A stretch of DNA of 64,000 nucleotides from Flavobacterium potami (GCF_020026915.1 NZ_JAINUY010000001.1:310001-374000), one strand, 5' to 3'; positions 36,397 through 45,682 are shown, counted from the stretch's first letter. Notes: generated from the sequence alone by a model not told the origin. Translations and numbers: made by a program.

Positions 36397-36427
36397 AAAC
36401 AAATTAAAAGCTAAAAACTATTTTCTA

Positions 36428-38233
36428 TTAGAAGCAGTAAGTATTCTCTGCTACTAATTTTTCTGCAATTTTTTCTCTCAACGCAACTACGTTCGGAAGG
36501 TTTGTGTATTTTGTGAAACGTTTCAATCCCATTAACATCATACGTTGTTCGTCTCCTTCAGAGAATGAAGCAATTCCTTCTTTTCCTCTTAAGTTTACGA
36601 TATCTACGGCTTTGTACAAGTATAATTTTGCCATTGCGATTTGTTCTTGTACTTTATCTTCACCTTGAGATTTCGCTAATTTCTCCGTTCTCAAGATTGT
36701 ACTTTCAGCCATGTAGATTTCGATTAAGATATCGGCAGCAGCCATTAATAACTGTTGGTGAGAATCTAAATCTGGACCGTATTTTTGAACTGCACTTCCT
36801 GCAACCATTAAGAAAACTTTTTTCAAGTTCGCTACGATTACTTTTTCTTCTGAGAATAATTCAGAGAAATCTGGAGTATCAAAAGATGGAATTCCCATTA
36901 ATTCTTCTTGAACTTTCATTGCAGGTCCAAGTAAATCAACGTGTCCTTTCATTGCTTTTTTGATCAACATACCTACAGAAAGCATTCTGTTGATTTCGTT
37001 TGTACCTTCGTAGATACGAGCGATACGAGCATCTCTCCAAGCGCTTTCCATTGGAGTGTCTTCAGAGAATCCCATTCCACCAAAAACTTGAATTCCTTCG
37101 TCAGAACAGTTTTGAACGTCCTCAGAAACAGCTACTTTCAAGATAGAACACTCGATAGCGTATTCTTCAACACCTTTCAATTCTGCTTCTTGGTGAGAAG
37201 TTCCTTCAGCTTCACGAGCAGCGATTCTGTCTTCGATGTCTTTTGCAGCACGGTAAGAAGCACTTTCTCCAGCGTAAGCGTTAGTTGCCATTTCAGCTAA
37301 TTTGGAACGAATAGCTCCAAAAGATGAAATAGAAGTGTTGAACTGAATTCTTTCGTTAGCGTATTTTACAGCTCCAGAAGTAACTCTTCTTTGTGCATCT
37401 AAACAAGCTGCAGCCAATTTAATACGACCAACGTTTAAGGCATTCATAGCGATTTTGAAACCGTTTCCTCTTTCAGATAACATATTTTCAACTGGAACTT
37501 TTGTTTCGTTGAAGAAAACCTGACGAGTAGAAGAAGCACGGATTCCTAATTTATGCTCTTCTTCATTCATAGAAATTCCGTTTGAAGGATCGTTTTCTAC
37601 GATGAAACCTGTAATATTTTTATCATCTCCAATACGAGCAAAAACGATGAAAACGCTGCAGAAACCTGCATTCGAAATCCACATTTTTTGTCCTGTAATT
37701 GAATAGTATTTTCCGTCATCAGATAAAACAGCTTTTGTTTTTCCTGAGTTAGCATCAGATCCTGCGCCTGGTTCTGTTAAACAATAAGCACCAAACCATT
37801 CTCCAGAAGCCAATAACGGAACGTATTTTTTCTTTTGTTCCTCAGTTCCGTAAAGTGTAATTGGCATAGTTCCAATTCCTGTATGAGCACCAAAAGCTGT
37901 AGAGAAAGATCCAGTTGCTCCAGAAATGTAGTCACAAACTAACATTGTAGAAACAAATCCCATTCCTAATCCGCCGTATTCTTCTGGAACTGCAACTCCT
38001 AAAAGTCCTAGTTCACCTGCTTTACGCATTGAAGATTCGGTATAAGCGTAATCTTTCTTTTCAAAACGATCTTTGTGCGCCCATAATTCTTTGTCTACGA
38101 ACTCTTTTACAGAGTCACGCATCATTAACTGCTCTTCTGAGAAATCTTCTGGAGTAAAAATGTCCTCGCATTTTGTTTCTTTAACCAAAAACTGACCACC
38201 ACGAGTCACGTTTTTTTCGATTGTATCTGCCAT
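36428..38233 (-). CDS. acyl-CoA dehydrogenase
   Basis: 601 residues: an acyl-CoA dehydrogenase N-terminal, middle and C-terminal set (residues ~25-410) plus a C-terminal extension of ~180 residues, as in the VLCAD-like/ACAD9-like type. Signatures are WFGAYCLTEPGAGSDANSGKTKA (FAD/substrate) and VQVFGGMGFSEDTPMESAWRDARIARIYEGTNEI, whose YEGTNEI holds the catalytic Glu. It performs the first FAD-dependent step of beta-oxidation. It is the last gene of the fad operon, separated from fadA by the S23-type gene. Confidence 0.92.
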   Translation of the reverse strand: MADTIEKNVTRGGQFLVKETKCEDIFTPEDFSEEQLMMRDSVKEFVDKELWAHKDRFEKKDYAYTESSMRKAGELGLLGVAVPEEYGGLGMGFVSTMLVCDYISGATGSFSTAFGAHTGIGTMPITLYGTEEQKKKYVPLLASGEWFGAYCLTEPGAGSDANSGKTKAVLSDDGKYYSITGQKMWISNAGFCSVFIVFARIGDDKNITGFIVENDPSNGISMNEEEHKLGIRASSTRQVFFNETKVPVENMLSERGNGFKIAMNALNVGRIKLAAACLDAQRRVTSGAVKYANERIQFNTSISSFGAIRSKLAEMATNAYAGESASYRAAKDIEDRIAAREAEGTSHQEAELKGVEEYAIECSILKVAVSEDVQNCSDEGIQVFGGMGFSEDTPMESAWRDARIARIYEGTNEINRMLSVGMLIKKAMKGHVDLLGPAMKVQEELMGIPSFDTPDFSELFSEEKVIVANLKKVFLMVAGSAVQKYGPDLDSHQQLLMAAADILIEIYMAESTILRTEKLAKSQGEDKVQEQIAMAKLYLYKAVDIVNLRGKEGIASFSEGDEQRMMLMGLKRFTKYTNLPNVVALREKIAEKLVAENTYCF

Positions 38234-38287
38234 TTTGTTTTTGTTTTTTATGAAAGAAAATAGAATATAGATTATAGAAAATAGACT

Positions 38288-38653
38288 TTACTTTAGTCCG
38301 TTTTGAAAACCCATTGTCATTCTTTGAAATTCTTCTATTTTAATTTCTAATTGGTTAAATTGTATCTCGTTTATATATTTTCTATGTTTAGCAATCAATA
38401 ATTGTGTAATTAGTTCAAATGAAGAGCCTAGAGAAATGTCTAAAAAGTGACTGAAAGACTTATCAGTTCTTGAAGATCCTTCAGCAATATTACTAGGCAT
38501 CGAAACCGAACATCTGCTTATTTGAGAACTCAAATCGTATCGTTCGTGTTTTGGAAATTCTATTAATATGTCTGAAATTTCATTGGCAATTGCAATTCCG
38601 ATCTTCCAAATCTTTAAGTTCTTATAATTGTGTCTCATGTTTTTTTGAGTCAA
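38288..38653 (-). CDS. four helix bundle protein (23S rRNA intervening-sequence / S23 family)
   Basis: 121 residues. MRHNYKNLKIWKIGIAIANEISDILIEFPKHERYDLSSQISRCSVSMPSNIAEGSSR (in parts) is the typical S23/IVP pattern: K-L-x-x-W, FP..E.Y.L..Q+.RA..S+..NIAEG. The family was first seen inside 23S rRNA intervening sequences and occurs as scattered single genes in Bacteroidota; function unknown, diversity-generating and mobility links have been proposed. Here it is inserted between fadA and the acyl-CoA dehydrogenase gene, with TTCTATTTTCTAT-like tracts on both sides (38255-38285 and 38700-38780), which suggests transfer as a unit. Confidence 0.85.
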   Translation of the reverse strand: MTQKNMRHNYKNLKIWKIGIAIANEISDILIEFPKHERYDLSSQISRCSVSMPSNIAEGSSRTDKSFSHFLDISLGSSFELITQLLIAKHRKYINEIQFNQLEIKIEEFQRMTMGFQNGLK

Positions 38654-38786
38654 GTTAATAAAATAAAAAGTAGGAATATTACTATTTTTATTTGTTTTTA
38701 AAACTTTTATATAATTTCTAAAAGTCTATCTCTTTTATTCTCAAAGAAACATCTATTCTCTTTATTCTATATTCCTATTCTCTTTT

Positions 38787-39968
38787 TTAAAGAACTTCGT
38801 AAATCCCAGCAGAACCCTGTCCAGTACCCACACACATGCTCACAATTCCGTATTTGTTACCACGACGTTTCATCTCATCAAATAACTGAACAGAAAGTTT
38901 AGCACCAGTACAACCTAGAGGGTGTCCTAAAGAAATTGCTCCACCGTTTACGTTTACGATATCTGGATTTAAACCTAATTCGCGAGTTACTGCTAAAGCT
39001 TGAGAAGCAAAAGCCTCGTTTAATTCAATTAATTCGATATCGTTTAATGTTAAACCAGCTTGTTTCAAGGCTTTCGGAATTGCTTTTACTGGTCCGATAC
39101 CCATAATTCTTGGCTCAACACCAGAAGAAGCAAAGTTTACCAAACGTGCAATTGGCTGAAGGTTTAATTCTTTTACCATGTCTTCGCTCATGATTAAAAC
39201 GAAAGCAGCACCATCACTCATTTGAGAAGAGTTACCAGCAGTTACACTTCCGTCTGCAGCGAAAACGGGTCTTAAACCTGCTAAAGCTTCTTTAGAAGTT
39301 CCTGCTCTTGGTCCTTCGTCTTTATTAACCACGTATGATTTCGTTTCTTTTTTACCATTTTCATTGATGAAAGTCTGCTCAACAGTAATTGGAACGATTT
39401 GTTTATCGAATTTTCCTTCTGCTTGTGCTTTTAAAGCTTTCATGTGAGAATTATAAGCAAACTCATCCTGATCTTCTCTAGAAACATTGTATTGTTTAGC
39501 AACCGCTTCTGCAGTTAAACCCATTCCCCAGTAGTAATCTTCGTGACCTGCAGCGGCAACTTTATAATCCGGAGTTGGTTTGTAACCTCCCATCGGAATA
39601 TAACTCATACTTTCTGCACCACCAGCAATGATACAATCTGCCATTCCAGACTGGATTTTAGCCGTTGCCATTCCGATAGTTTCTAAACCAGATGCACAGT
39701 AACGGTTTACTGTAACTCCAGGAACGTCTTCTACTTTTAATCCCATTAAAGAAATTAAACGACCAACGTTAAGTCCTTGTTCTGCTTCTGGCATTGCATT
39801 TCCAACCATAACGTCGTCAATACGTTTTTTGTCAAAATCAGGCAGTTCATTCATCATAAACTGAATGGTTTCAGCAGCTAATTCATCAGGTCTTTTAAAT
39901 CTAAAAACACCTTTTGGAGCTTTTCCAACTGCTGTTCTATATGCTTTTACTATGTACGCTGTTTTCAT
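38787..39968 (-). CDS. fadA: acetyl-CoA C-acyltransferase (3-ketoacyl-CoA thiolase)
   Basis: 393 residues from the ATG at 39968 ([20 protein letters not shown]). An in-frame upstream extension to 40067 is rejected because it runs into the REP hairpin. Thiolase signatures are present: the nucleophile Cys in [33 protein letters not shown], and the C-terminal [13 protein letters not shown] with the second catalytic Cys. It cleaves 3-ketoacyl-CoA to acetyl-CoA in the last beta-oxidation step. A REP-like hairpin and a transposase gene separate it from fadB. Confidence 0.93.
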   Translation of the reverse strand: MKTAYIVKAYRTAVGKAPKGVFRFKRPDELAAETIQFMMNELPDFDKKRIDDVMVGNAMPEAEQGLNVGRLISLMGLKVEDVPGVTVNRYCASGLETIGMATAKIQSGMADCIIAGGAESMSYIPMGGYKPTPDYKVAAAGHEDYYWGMGLTAEAVAKQYNVSREDQDEFAYNSHMKALKAQAEGKFDKQIVPITVEQTFINENGKKETKSYVVNKDEGPRAGTSKEALAGLRPVFAADGSVTAGNSSQMSDGAAFVLIMSEDMVKELNLQPIARLVNFASSGVEPRIMGIGPVKAIPKALKQAGLTLNDIELIELNEAFASQALAVTRELGLNPDIVNVNGGAISLGHPLGCTGAKLSVQLFDEMKRRGNKYGIVSMCVGTGQGSAGIYEVL

Positions 39969-39996
39969 TTGTTTTTGTTTTTTTAAATTATTCACA

Positions 39997-40059
39997 AACA
40001 GTTTACCTGTCCGAGGCACTAATTTTATTTTGTTGAATGCCTCGGAGAGGCAAACTGTT
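39997..40059. repeat. REP-like hairpin upstream of fadA
   Basis: Two 22-nt arms (AACAGTTTACCTGTCCGAGG.. and ..CCTCGGAGAGGCAAACTGTT) pair with a few mismatches around a 19-nt AT-rich loop. A related single arm, AAACAGGATGCCTCTCCGAGG, lies on the other side of the transposase gene at 40633-40654, directly abutting the fadB stop codon. Together they look like REP/REPIN elements mobilised by the adjacent transposase. Confidence 0.7.
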
Positions 40060-40087
40060 ACTAGCAAAAAATTAGGATGAGTTAAGA

Positions 40088-40603
40088 AGCTCCGTAGGAG
40101 CGACCTCTTTATTCAATCCAATCAAATAAATATTTCTCATCATATTCAATTTCAAATTTTTCTAAAAATGAAAGATATTCTTCTTTAAATGTTTGTTTTC
40201 TATGATGTTCTTTTTGATTTAGAATATATTTCACCACATTATCTAAATGACTTTTCGAATAAGAAAAAGCTCCAAATCCTTCTTGCCAATTAAATTTTGT
40301 ATTGATCCATTTATTATCATTAATAAATTTTGATGAACCTGCTTTAATGTCTCTTACCAAATCTGATAATGAAAGGTTAGGTTTCATCCCAATTAAAATA
40401 TGAACGTGATCTGGCATTGCGAAAATCGATAATAATTTTTGACCCCTGTTTGAAACAATACCTGTTATGAATTTGTGTAATTCTTCACGGTTTTCTTCTT
40501 TTATCAAATTTGCTCTTCCTTTTACTGCAAAAACAATTTGAATATAAATTTGTGAATATGTATTAGCCATAATTCGTTATTAACAGGTCGCTCCTACGGA
40601 GCT
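40088..40603. mobile_element. REP-transposase unit with 19-bp inverted flanks
   Basis: Perfect 19-bp inverted repeats, AGCTCCGTAGGAGCGACCT (40088-40106) and its complement (40585-40603), flank the transposase gene. Each repeat contains the hairpin GCTCC-GTA-GGAGC, the form recognised by Y1 REP-associated transposases. The unit sits between fadB and fadA. Confidence 0.75.
40109..40570 (-). CDS. IS200-like / REP-associated tyrosine transposase
   Basis: 153 residues of the Y1 HUH family. The HUH motif is in MPDHVHILIGM (about residue 54), and the catalytic Tyr is in the helix FSYSKSHLDNVVKYI (about 108-118). It nicks and rejoins single-stranded DNA at hairpins. A single gene without a TnpB partner, flanked by palindromes, is the usual setting of a RAYT domesticated to spread REP elements. 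It lies in the fad operon on the same strand, so it may not block downstream transcription. Confidence 0.88.
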   Translation of the reverse strand: MANTYSQIYIQIVFAVKGRANLIKEENREELHKFITGIVSNRGQKLLSIFAMPDHVHILIGMKPNLSLSDLVRDIKAGSSKFINDNKWINTKFNWQEGFGAFSYSKSHLDNVVKYILNQKEHHRKQTFKEEYLSFLEKFEIEYDEKYLFDWIE

Positions 40604-40655
40604 AAATCAAAAAACATCATTTTATTTTCTACAAACAGGATGCCTCTCCGAGGCT

Positions 40656-43046
40656 TTAGTTTCTTAACGGTTTTCCTTTGGTTAACATATACTGAATACG
40701 CTCAAGAGTTTTTCTCTCTGTACATAAACTTAAGAAAGCCTCTCTTTCAATATCCAATAAATATTGTTCAGATACCAAAGTTGCTTCAGATAAATCACCA
40801 CCAGCCATTACATAAGCCAGTTTGTTCGCGATTTTCTTATCGTGCTCAGAGATATATTTTCCAGCTTCCATTTGATCCGTTCCCACTAAGAACATACCTA
40901 GAGCTTGTTTTCCTAAAACTTTAATATCGTTTCTTCTGATTGGCTGTGTGTAACCTGCTTCTGCCATTAACAACGCATGTTTCTTAGCTTCAGCAATCTG
41001 ACGGTCTTTGTTTACTACGATAATATCTTTTCCATGTTGTAAAAGCCCAGTGTCGAACGCTTCATAACCAGAAGTTGATACTTTTGCCATAGCGATAGTC
41101 AAGAAATACTCTTGAAGAACGTTCAATTCCACATCGTTTTTGCGGAATAAATCTGAAGCTCTTAAAGTCAATTCTTTAGAACCACCACCACCAGGGATAA
41201 CTCCAACACCAAATTCAACTAATCCCATATAAGTTTCTGCAGCGGCAACCACTTTATCAGCATGTAAGCTCATTTCGCATCCACCACCAAAAGTCATTCC
41301 GTGAGGTGCAACAATTACTGGAATAGAAGAATAACGAACACGCATCATCGTATCTTGGAACAACTTAATTGCCATGTTCAATTCGTCGTATTCCTGCTCA
41401 ACTGCCATCATGAAAATCATTCCGATATTAGCTCCAACAGAGAAATTTGCAGCTTGGTTTCCAATAACTAAACCTTGGTGTTCTTTTTCAGCTAATTCAA
41501 TTGCTTTATTAATTGCTGAAAGAACGTCGCCGCCAATCGTATTCATTTTAGATTGGAATTCTAAGTTTAAAATTCCGTCTCCTAAATCTTGGATAATAGC
41601 TCCACTATTGCTCCAAACTTTTTTGCTTTCGCGGATGTTGTTCAGAATAATAAATGAATCTTGCCCAGGAACTTTTACTTGAGATTTTGTTGGAAGGTTG
41701 TAGAAATAAGTAGCCCCTTCTTTTACAGTATAGAAACTGTCACTTCCAGAAGCCAGCATTTCGTTTACCCATGCAGCAGGTTCTAAACCTTCTGCTTTCA
41801 TGATTTCGATTCCTTTTGCAACACCAATAGCATCCCAGATTTCGAATGGACCATTTTCCCATCCAAAACCAGCTTTCATAGCGTCGTCAATTTTGTATAA
41901 TTCGTCTGAGATTTCAGGAATTCTGTTTGAAACATAAGCAAACATTCCAGCGAAACTCTTACGGTAGAATTCTCCTGCTTTATCAGTACCTTTTACTAAA
42001 ACTTTAAAACGATTGATAGGTTTATCAATAGTTTTAGTTAATTCTAACGTTGCAAAATTTGCTTTTTTTGCAGCGCGGTATTCTAATGTATCTAAGTCAA
42101 GAGAAAGAATATCTTTATCTATTTTTTTGTAGAAACCTTGTCCGGTTTTGCTTCCTAACCAATTATTTTCCATCATTTTGTTGATGAAATCAGGAAGTTT
42201 AAATAATTCGTGTTGTTCGTCAGTTGGGCAGTTTTCATAAATACCATTGGCAACGTGCACCAAAGTATCTAAACCAACAACGTCAACAGTACGGAAAGTA
42301 GCCGATTTTGGACGACCAATAACTGGTCCAGTCAATTTATCAACTTCTTCAATTGTTAATCCCATTTCTTTTACTAAATGGAACAAACTCTGAATTCCGT
42401 AAATACCAATTCTGTTTCCAATAAATGCCGGAGTATCTTTAGCAACAACCGAAGTTTTTCCTAAGAATTTAGAACCGTATTCGTTTAAGAAATCCAATAC
42501 TTCTTTTGAAGTTTTTGGACCAGGAATAATTTCAAATAATTTTAAGTAACGCGCAGGGTTAAAAAAGTGCGTTCCGCAGAAGTGTTGTTGGAAATCTTCG
42601 CTTCTTCCTTCGCTCATAAAGTGAATTGGAATACCAGAAGTATTAGAAGTAACCAAAGTTCCCGGTTTACGGAATTTCTCGATTTGTTCGAAAACCAATT
42701 TCTTGATGTCCAAACGCTCTACAACAACCTCGATGATCCAGTCAACATTAGCAATTTTTGCCATATCGTCTGTTGTATTTCCAGTAGTGATTCGGCTAGC
42801 GAATTTCTGACTGTAAATAGGAGAGGGTTTCGATTTTAATGAGTTCGCCAAATGGTCATTTACCACACGGTTGCGAACGGCTTTACTTTCAAGCGTTAAT
42901 CCTTTTTTAGCTTCAGCTTCTGTCAACTCGCGAGGAACGATGTCAAGCAGTAAAACTTCAACACCAATGTTGGCAAAATGACAAGCTATACCTGAACCCA
43001 TAATTCCGGATCCAATTACAGCAACTTTTTTAATTGTGCGTTTCAT
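40656..43046 (-). CDS. fadB: 3-hydroxyacyl-CoA dehydrogenase / enoyl-CoA hydratase, bifunctional
   Basis: 796 residues. The N-terminal Rossmann domain is KKVAVIGSGIMGSGIACHFAN, followed by the 3-hydroxyacyl-CoA dehydrogenase signature (TGPVIGRPKSATFRTVDVVGLDT) and two C-terminal HCDH domains. A crotonase-fold hydratase domain occupies about residues 480-700 (GLVIGNQAANFSVGANIGM; GMTFGGGCEMSLHAD, where the oxyanion hole and catalytic Glu lie). Dehydrogenase first and hydratase second is the Bacteroidota/actinobacterial arrangement, opposite to E. coli FadB. It does steps two and three of beta-oxidation. The gene follows marR by 55 bases. Confidence 0.92.
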   Translation of the reverse strand: MKRTIKKVAVIGSGIMGSGIACHFANIGVEVLLLDIVPRELTEAEAKKGLTLESKAVRNRVVNDHLANSLKSKPSPIYSQKFASRITTGNTTDDMAKIANVDWIIEVVVERLDIKKLVFEQIEKFRKPGTLVTSNTSGIPIHFMSEGRSEDFQQHFCGTHFFNPARYLKLFEIIPGPKTSKEVLDFLNEYGSKFLGKTSVVAKDTPAFIGNRIGIYGIQSLFHLVKEMGLTIEEVDKLTGPVIGRPKSATFRTVDVVGLDTLVHVANGIYENCPTDEQHELFKLPDFINKMMENNWLGSKTGQGFYKKIDKDILSLDLDTLEYRAAKKANFATLELTKTIDKPINRFKVLVKGTDKAGEFYRKSFAGMFAYVSNRIPEISDELYKIDDAMKAGFGWENGPFEIWDAIGVAKGIEIMKAEGLEPAAWVNEMLASGSDSFYTVKEGATYFYNLPTKSQVKVPGQDSFIILNNIRESKKVWSNSGAIIQDLGDGILNLEFQSKMNTIGGDVLSAINKAIELAEKEHQGLVIGNQAANFSVGANIGMIFMMAVEQEYDELNMAIKLFQDTMMRVRYSSIPVIVAPHGMTFGGGCEMSLHADKVVAAAETYMGLVEFGVGVIPGGGGSKELTLRASDLFRKNDVELNVLQEYFLTIAMAKVSTSGYEAFDTGLLQHGKDIIVVNKDRQIAEAKKHALLMAEAGYTQPIRRNDIKVLGKQALGMFLVGTDQMEAGKYISEHDKKIANKLAYVMAGGDLSEATLVSEQYLLDIEREAFLSLCTERKTLERIQYMLTKGKPLRN

Positions 43047-43101
43047 ACTTTAGTTAATTTGTTTTTTGCAGTTTTCGAATTATTTCTTGTCTGATGAAAT
43101 G

Positions 43102-43560
43102 CTATTCGTTTTCTGCGTTTTCTGTTTGATTAAATATGTTTTTGTCGTGAATCAATTCATTAATGATTTCCGAAACTTCGATAAAATGGCTCAGTTTTTC
43201 GTCTGAAACATGTTTTCTAACGGTTTCATTAAACTTCAGGACAGTATTTTTAGATAATTCTCTTTTTTCTTTTCCAAAATCCGTCAGATAGATTAAAACA
43301 CCTCTTCCGTCGCTGGGGTTCTTTTTTCGAACAATTAAACCTTTGTCTTCCATTGATTTTAATGTTCTTGTCAGGCTTGTAGCTTCCATTCCCATTCGTG
43401 GCCCTAAGGCTGTAGATGGAGTTCCATCTTCCTTATCCATGCTTAACAGAGCAAATCCCGTTGCCATTGTAGCATCGTATTTTGCGGCCTCTTCATTATA
43501 CATTCTTGAAACAGCTTGCCATGTCGCTCTCAAAATATAATCTATCGTTTTGTCTTTCAT
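43102..43560 (-). CDS. MarR-family regulator of the fad operon
   Basis: 152 residues, a winged-helix MarR protein: RMGMEATSLTRTLKSMEDKGLIVRKKNPSDGRGVLIYLTDFGKE covers the recognition helix and wing with the conserved D-x-R. It is the first gene of the beta-oxidation operon. A near-perfect 30-bp palindrome 29 bases before its start (43590-43619) is the obvious operator, so it probably autoregulates and represses the operon until an acyl-CoA ligand binds. The ligand is inference. Confidence 0.88.
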   Translation of the reverse strand: MKDKTIDYILRATWQAVSRMYNEEAAKYDATMATGFALLSMDKEDGTPSTALGPRMGMEATSLTRTLKSMEDKGLIVRKKNPSDGRGVLIYLTDFGKEKRELSKNTVLKFNETVRKHVSDEKLSHFIEVSEIINELIHDKNIFNQTENAENE

Positions 43561-43589
43561 AGGTAACTATATCGATTTCAAATATAATC

Positions 43590-43619
43590 AAAAAATACTA
43601 TGCATGCATATTATTTTTT
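43590..43619. promoter_or_regulatory. palindromic operator upstream of marR-fad
   Basis: The core ATGCATGCAT (43600-43609) is extended by AAAAAATA on the left and TATTTTTT on the right, a 30-bp palindrome with one mismatched pair. Its place just before the marR start indicates the MarR binding site. Confidence 0.7.
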
Positions 43620-43780
43620 CATAAATTTTTGGTTAGTTAAATGATTCCCTTGATTTACTGGGGTTTGTGGTTAATTTATTTTGAAATATACTATTCTTTT
43701 TTGGGATTTTAACAATTTATCTAAAGTAAAAATCGCATTGTGATATTTATTTTAGATTTAATTCTGTATAATTCAAAAAA

Positions 43781-44818
43781 TCATGAGTTTGTTTCAGTAT
43801 TGACTTTAGGTTCATATCTTGAAATTGCTTGTTTTAAAATTTTTTTCATACGATTTCGTAAGCCTTCAGGTCTTAAAATTTCAATCGAATCTCCAAAACC
43901 TAATAAAAGTCTTTCCATTTCATAATTAGGCAAAATAAATAAGTGAATGATAATGCTGTGATCTTCATTTTCTTTGATTAATCGCTGAGACGGATGCAGC
44001 GGTTTTGTAATGACATAAGGCGCATTCGAAGCATCAATCCAAAGTTCGATACGTCTTGGCTGTAAACCAGAATTGACCGTTACACCTATAATATCTTTAT
44101 AATAAGATTCGGCATCAAAATCTTCTTCTATATAGGGAAGGTTAAAATCGTAATCTATAGAGACAATTCTGTCCAAAGCCAAATTGGTAATAGGTTGCGT
44201 TGCTTTTTTCTTTCCAATTAAAAACCAACGGTTATTGAATTCCTTTAATATAAAAGGATGAAAGTGGAATACCGTTTCTTCTCTCGATTTAAAAGATTTA
44301 TAAGTAATGATCAAAACCATCTTTTTGATAATCGCCTGATAAATTTCATCTAAATAATGCAACCCTTTCAGCTTTTCGTTTTTATCCAAATAAATAACAG
44401 GTTTGGTATGCGACTTTTCAGAATAGATTTTATCTTCCAATCGCTGTAAAATGTCCGATACATCGTTAAATAAAGAGAAATCTTTAAATTGTTTTAACAT
44501 TGAAACGGTTTCAGTCAAAACATTCATATCGGTTTCTGTCAACGGAATATCCGTTATCGAAAAATCTTCATCTTCATATTTATAATATTTTTTATCGTAA
44601 ACTACAATTGGCGCATTGTAACCGAGTTTTTCACTTCGCATCATTTGAATATCCATCTGAATGGTTCGTTTACTAATCGGTATTTTACGCCCTTCATATT
44701 CTTCTAGAGCCTGAGAACAGCATTCGATTAAATCTTCTAAAGTCCATTGTCTGTATTTATTTTGCAGACATTTGTCGATTGTTTTATAGCGGATTAAGGC
44801 ATTTTTATTTTGTGACAT
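43781..44818 (-). CDS. WYL-domain transcriptional regulator
   Basis: 345 residues. The N-terminal helix-turn-helix (RYKTIDKCLQNKYRQWTLEDLIEC ... KRTIQMDIQMMR) is of the DeoR-like winged type; the WYL domain is at ~150-250 (VLIITYKSFKSREETVFHFHPFIL then NRWFLIGKK), and a WCX C-terminal extension ends the protein. WYL domains bind nucleic acid or nucleotide ligands and control defence and repair loci (for example CRISPR or DNA-damage genes). It lies at the edge of the RtcB/tRNA-like locus and is a candidate controller of the shared operators there, but this is inference. Transcribed away from them. Confidence 0.87.
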   Translation of the reverse strand: MSQNKNALIRYKTIDKCLQNKYRQWTLEDLIECCSQALEEYEGRKIPISKRTIQMDIQMMRSEKLGYNAPIVVYDKKYYKYEDEDFSITDIPLTETDMNVLTETVSMLKQFKDFSLFNDVSDILQRLEDKIYSEKSHTKPVIYLDKNEKLKGLHYLDEIYQAIIKKMVLIITYKSFKSREETVFHFHPFILKEFNNRWFLIGKKKATQPITNLALDRIVSIDYDFNLPYIEEDFDAESYYKDIIGVTVNSGLQPRRIELWIDASNAPYVITKPLHPSQRLIKENEDHSIIIHLFILPNYEMERLLLGFGDSIEILRPEGLRNRMKKILKQAISRYEPKVNTETNS

Positions 44819-44836
44819 ACTGTGTGTGTTTTTTTG

Positions 44837-45023
44837 CTCGCAAAGTCGCGAAGGCGCAAAGTTTTTTAATTAAAAGATTATTAAGATTTGTTTCACGCAG
44901 ATTTTACAGATTTGAGCAGATCTAAAAAGATTTTTTATTTTTTCAAATAATCTGCTGAATCTGCCTAAATCATTTTTAATCTGCGTGAAACAAAAAAACT
45001 TTGCGTCTTAGCGACTTTGCGAG
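44837..45023. repeat. long nested inverted repeat (family A of dispersed repeats)
   Basis: The outer arms are CTCGCAAAGTCGCGAAGGCG... and ...CTTAGCGACTTTGCGAG (31 nt, few mismatches). The inner arms begin GTTTCACGCAGATTT and end AATCTGCGTGAAAC. The whole could fold as one hairpin of ~190 nt. Related copies occur at 48572-48684, 50275-50415 and 62128-62205, all in intergenic DNA of this locus. Confidence 0.75.
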
Positions 45024-45024
45024 A

Positions 45025-45648
45025 TTATTTTTTGCTTTCTAAATAACTTATCTCTTTTTCAATATTTTGTCTCGCTTTCTCTTCATACAAATTCCTAAAT
45101 ACATTCGTCTGGAAAATAAACTCATATTTCAGAAAATGTTTCAAAGCTTTTGCTCTTCCAGGTTTGTATAGAAAATCAGGGTAAATACGATATTCTTTTC
45201 TAATTTGTTCAAAATAGATTTTATACTCTTCCCAATCTTTGGCGAGAATCTTCAAATCAAAATCAATTAACCAATTAATATCTTCGTTTGTGTTGTGCGC
45301 GTGTTGTTGTGTGGCGCAGATCGCATCAAAAACTAATTGTTTATTTAAATGATGTTTTTCAGATAAAATCGACAAAGCAAACTCAGCACTTTTCAATTCA
45401 TTGTCTTTTTTTGAAGCCGAATACACAAAGTCATGATAAAAAATAGAAAATAATATTTCGTTCGGATTATGAAGACGATCACGATAGATTTCAAAACTCG
45501 CAATCATTTCTTTTAAATGTGTCAGATTATGATAATGCCTTGATTTATTGGAATATGCTTTTTCTAAAATATTCCAGTTCTGCTGAATTTCATTATCTTC
45601 AAAACCAATATTAAGAAGTAAATCACCGTAGATTTTATTCAAATTCAT
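45025..45648 (-). CDS. HD-superfamily metal-dependent hydrolase-like protein
   Basis: 207 residues, all-helical, matching the predicted HD-superfamily phosphohydrolase group of COG4339. RHYHNLTHLKEM (first His ligands), FYHDFVYSASKKDNELKSAEFA (HD pair), then ATQQHAH and IDFDLKIL (last Asp) provide the metal site. Members may hydrolyse nucleotides or phosphodiesters; no substrate is known. It abuts the first RNA array and is transcribed away from it. A role in nucleotide or RNA-end metabolism is only a possibility. Confidence 0.78.
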   Translation of the reverse strand: MNLNKIYGDLLLNIGFEDNEIQQNWNILEKAYSNKSRHYHNLTHLKEMIASFEIYRDRLHNPNEILFSIFYHDFVYSASKKDNELKSAEFALSILSEKHHLNKQLVFDAICATQQHAHNTNEDINWLIDFDLKILAKDWEEYKIYFEQIRKEYRIYPDFLYKPGRAKALKHFLKYEFIFQTNVFRNLYEEKARQNIEKEISYLESKK

Positions 45649-45682
45649 TTTGTTTTTTACTCAAATTTAAAATTCTTTTTTT

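Noticed and set aside
36565..37300. Plus-strand ORFs of 132 and 119 residues
   Set aside because: Antisense shadows of the acyl-CoA dehydrogenase gene.
39969..40067. N-terminal extension of fadA
   Set aside because: It reads through the REP-like hairpin; [15 protein letters not shown] is the standard thiolase start.
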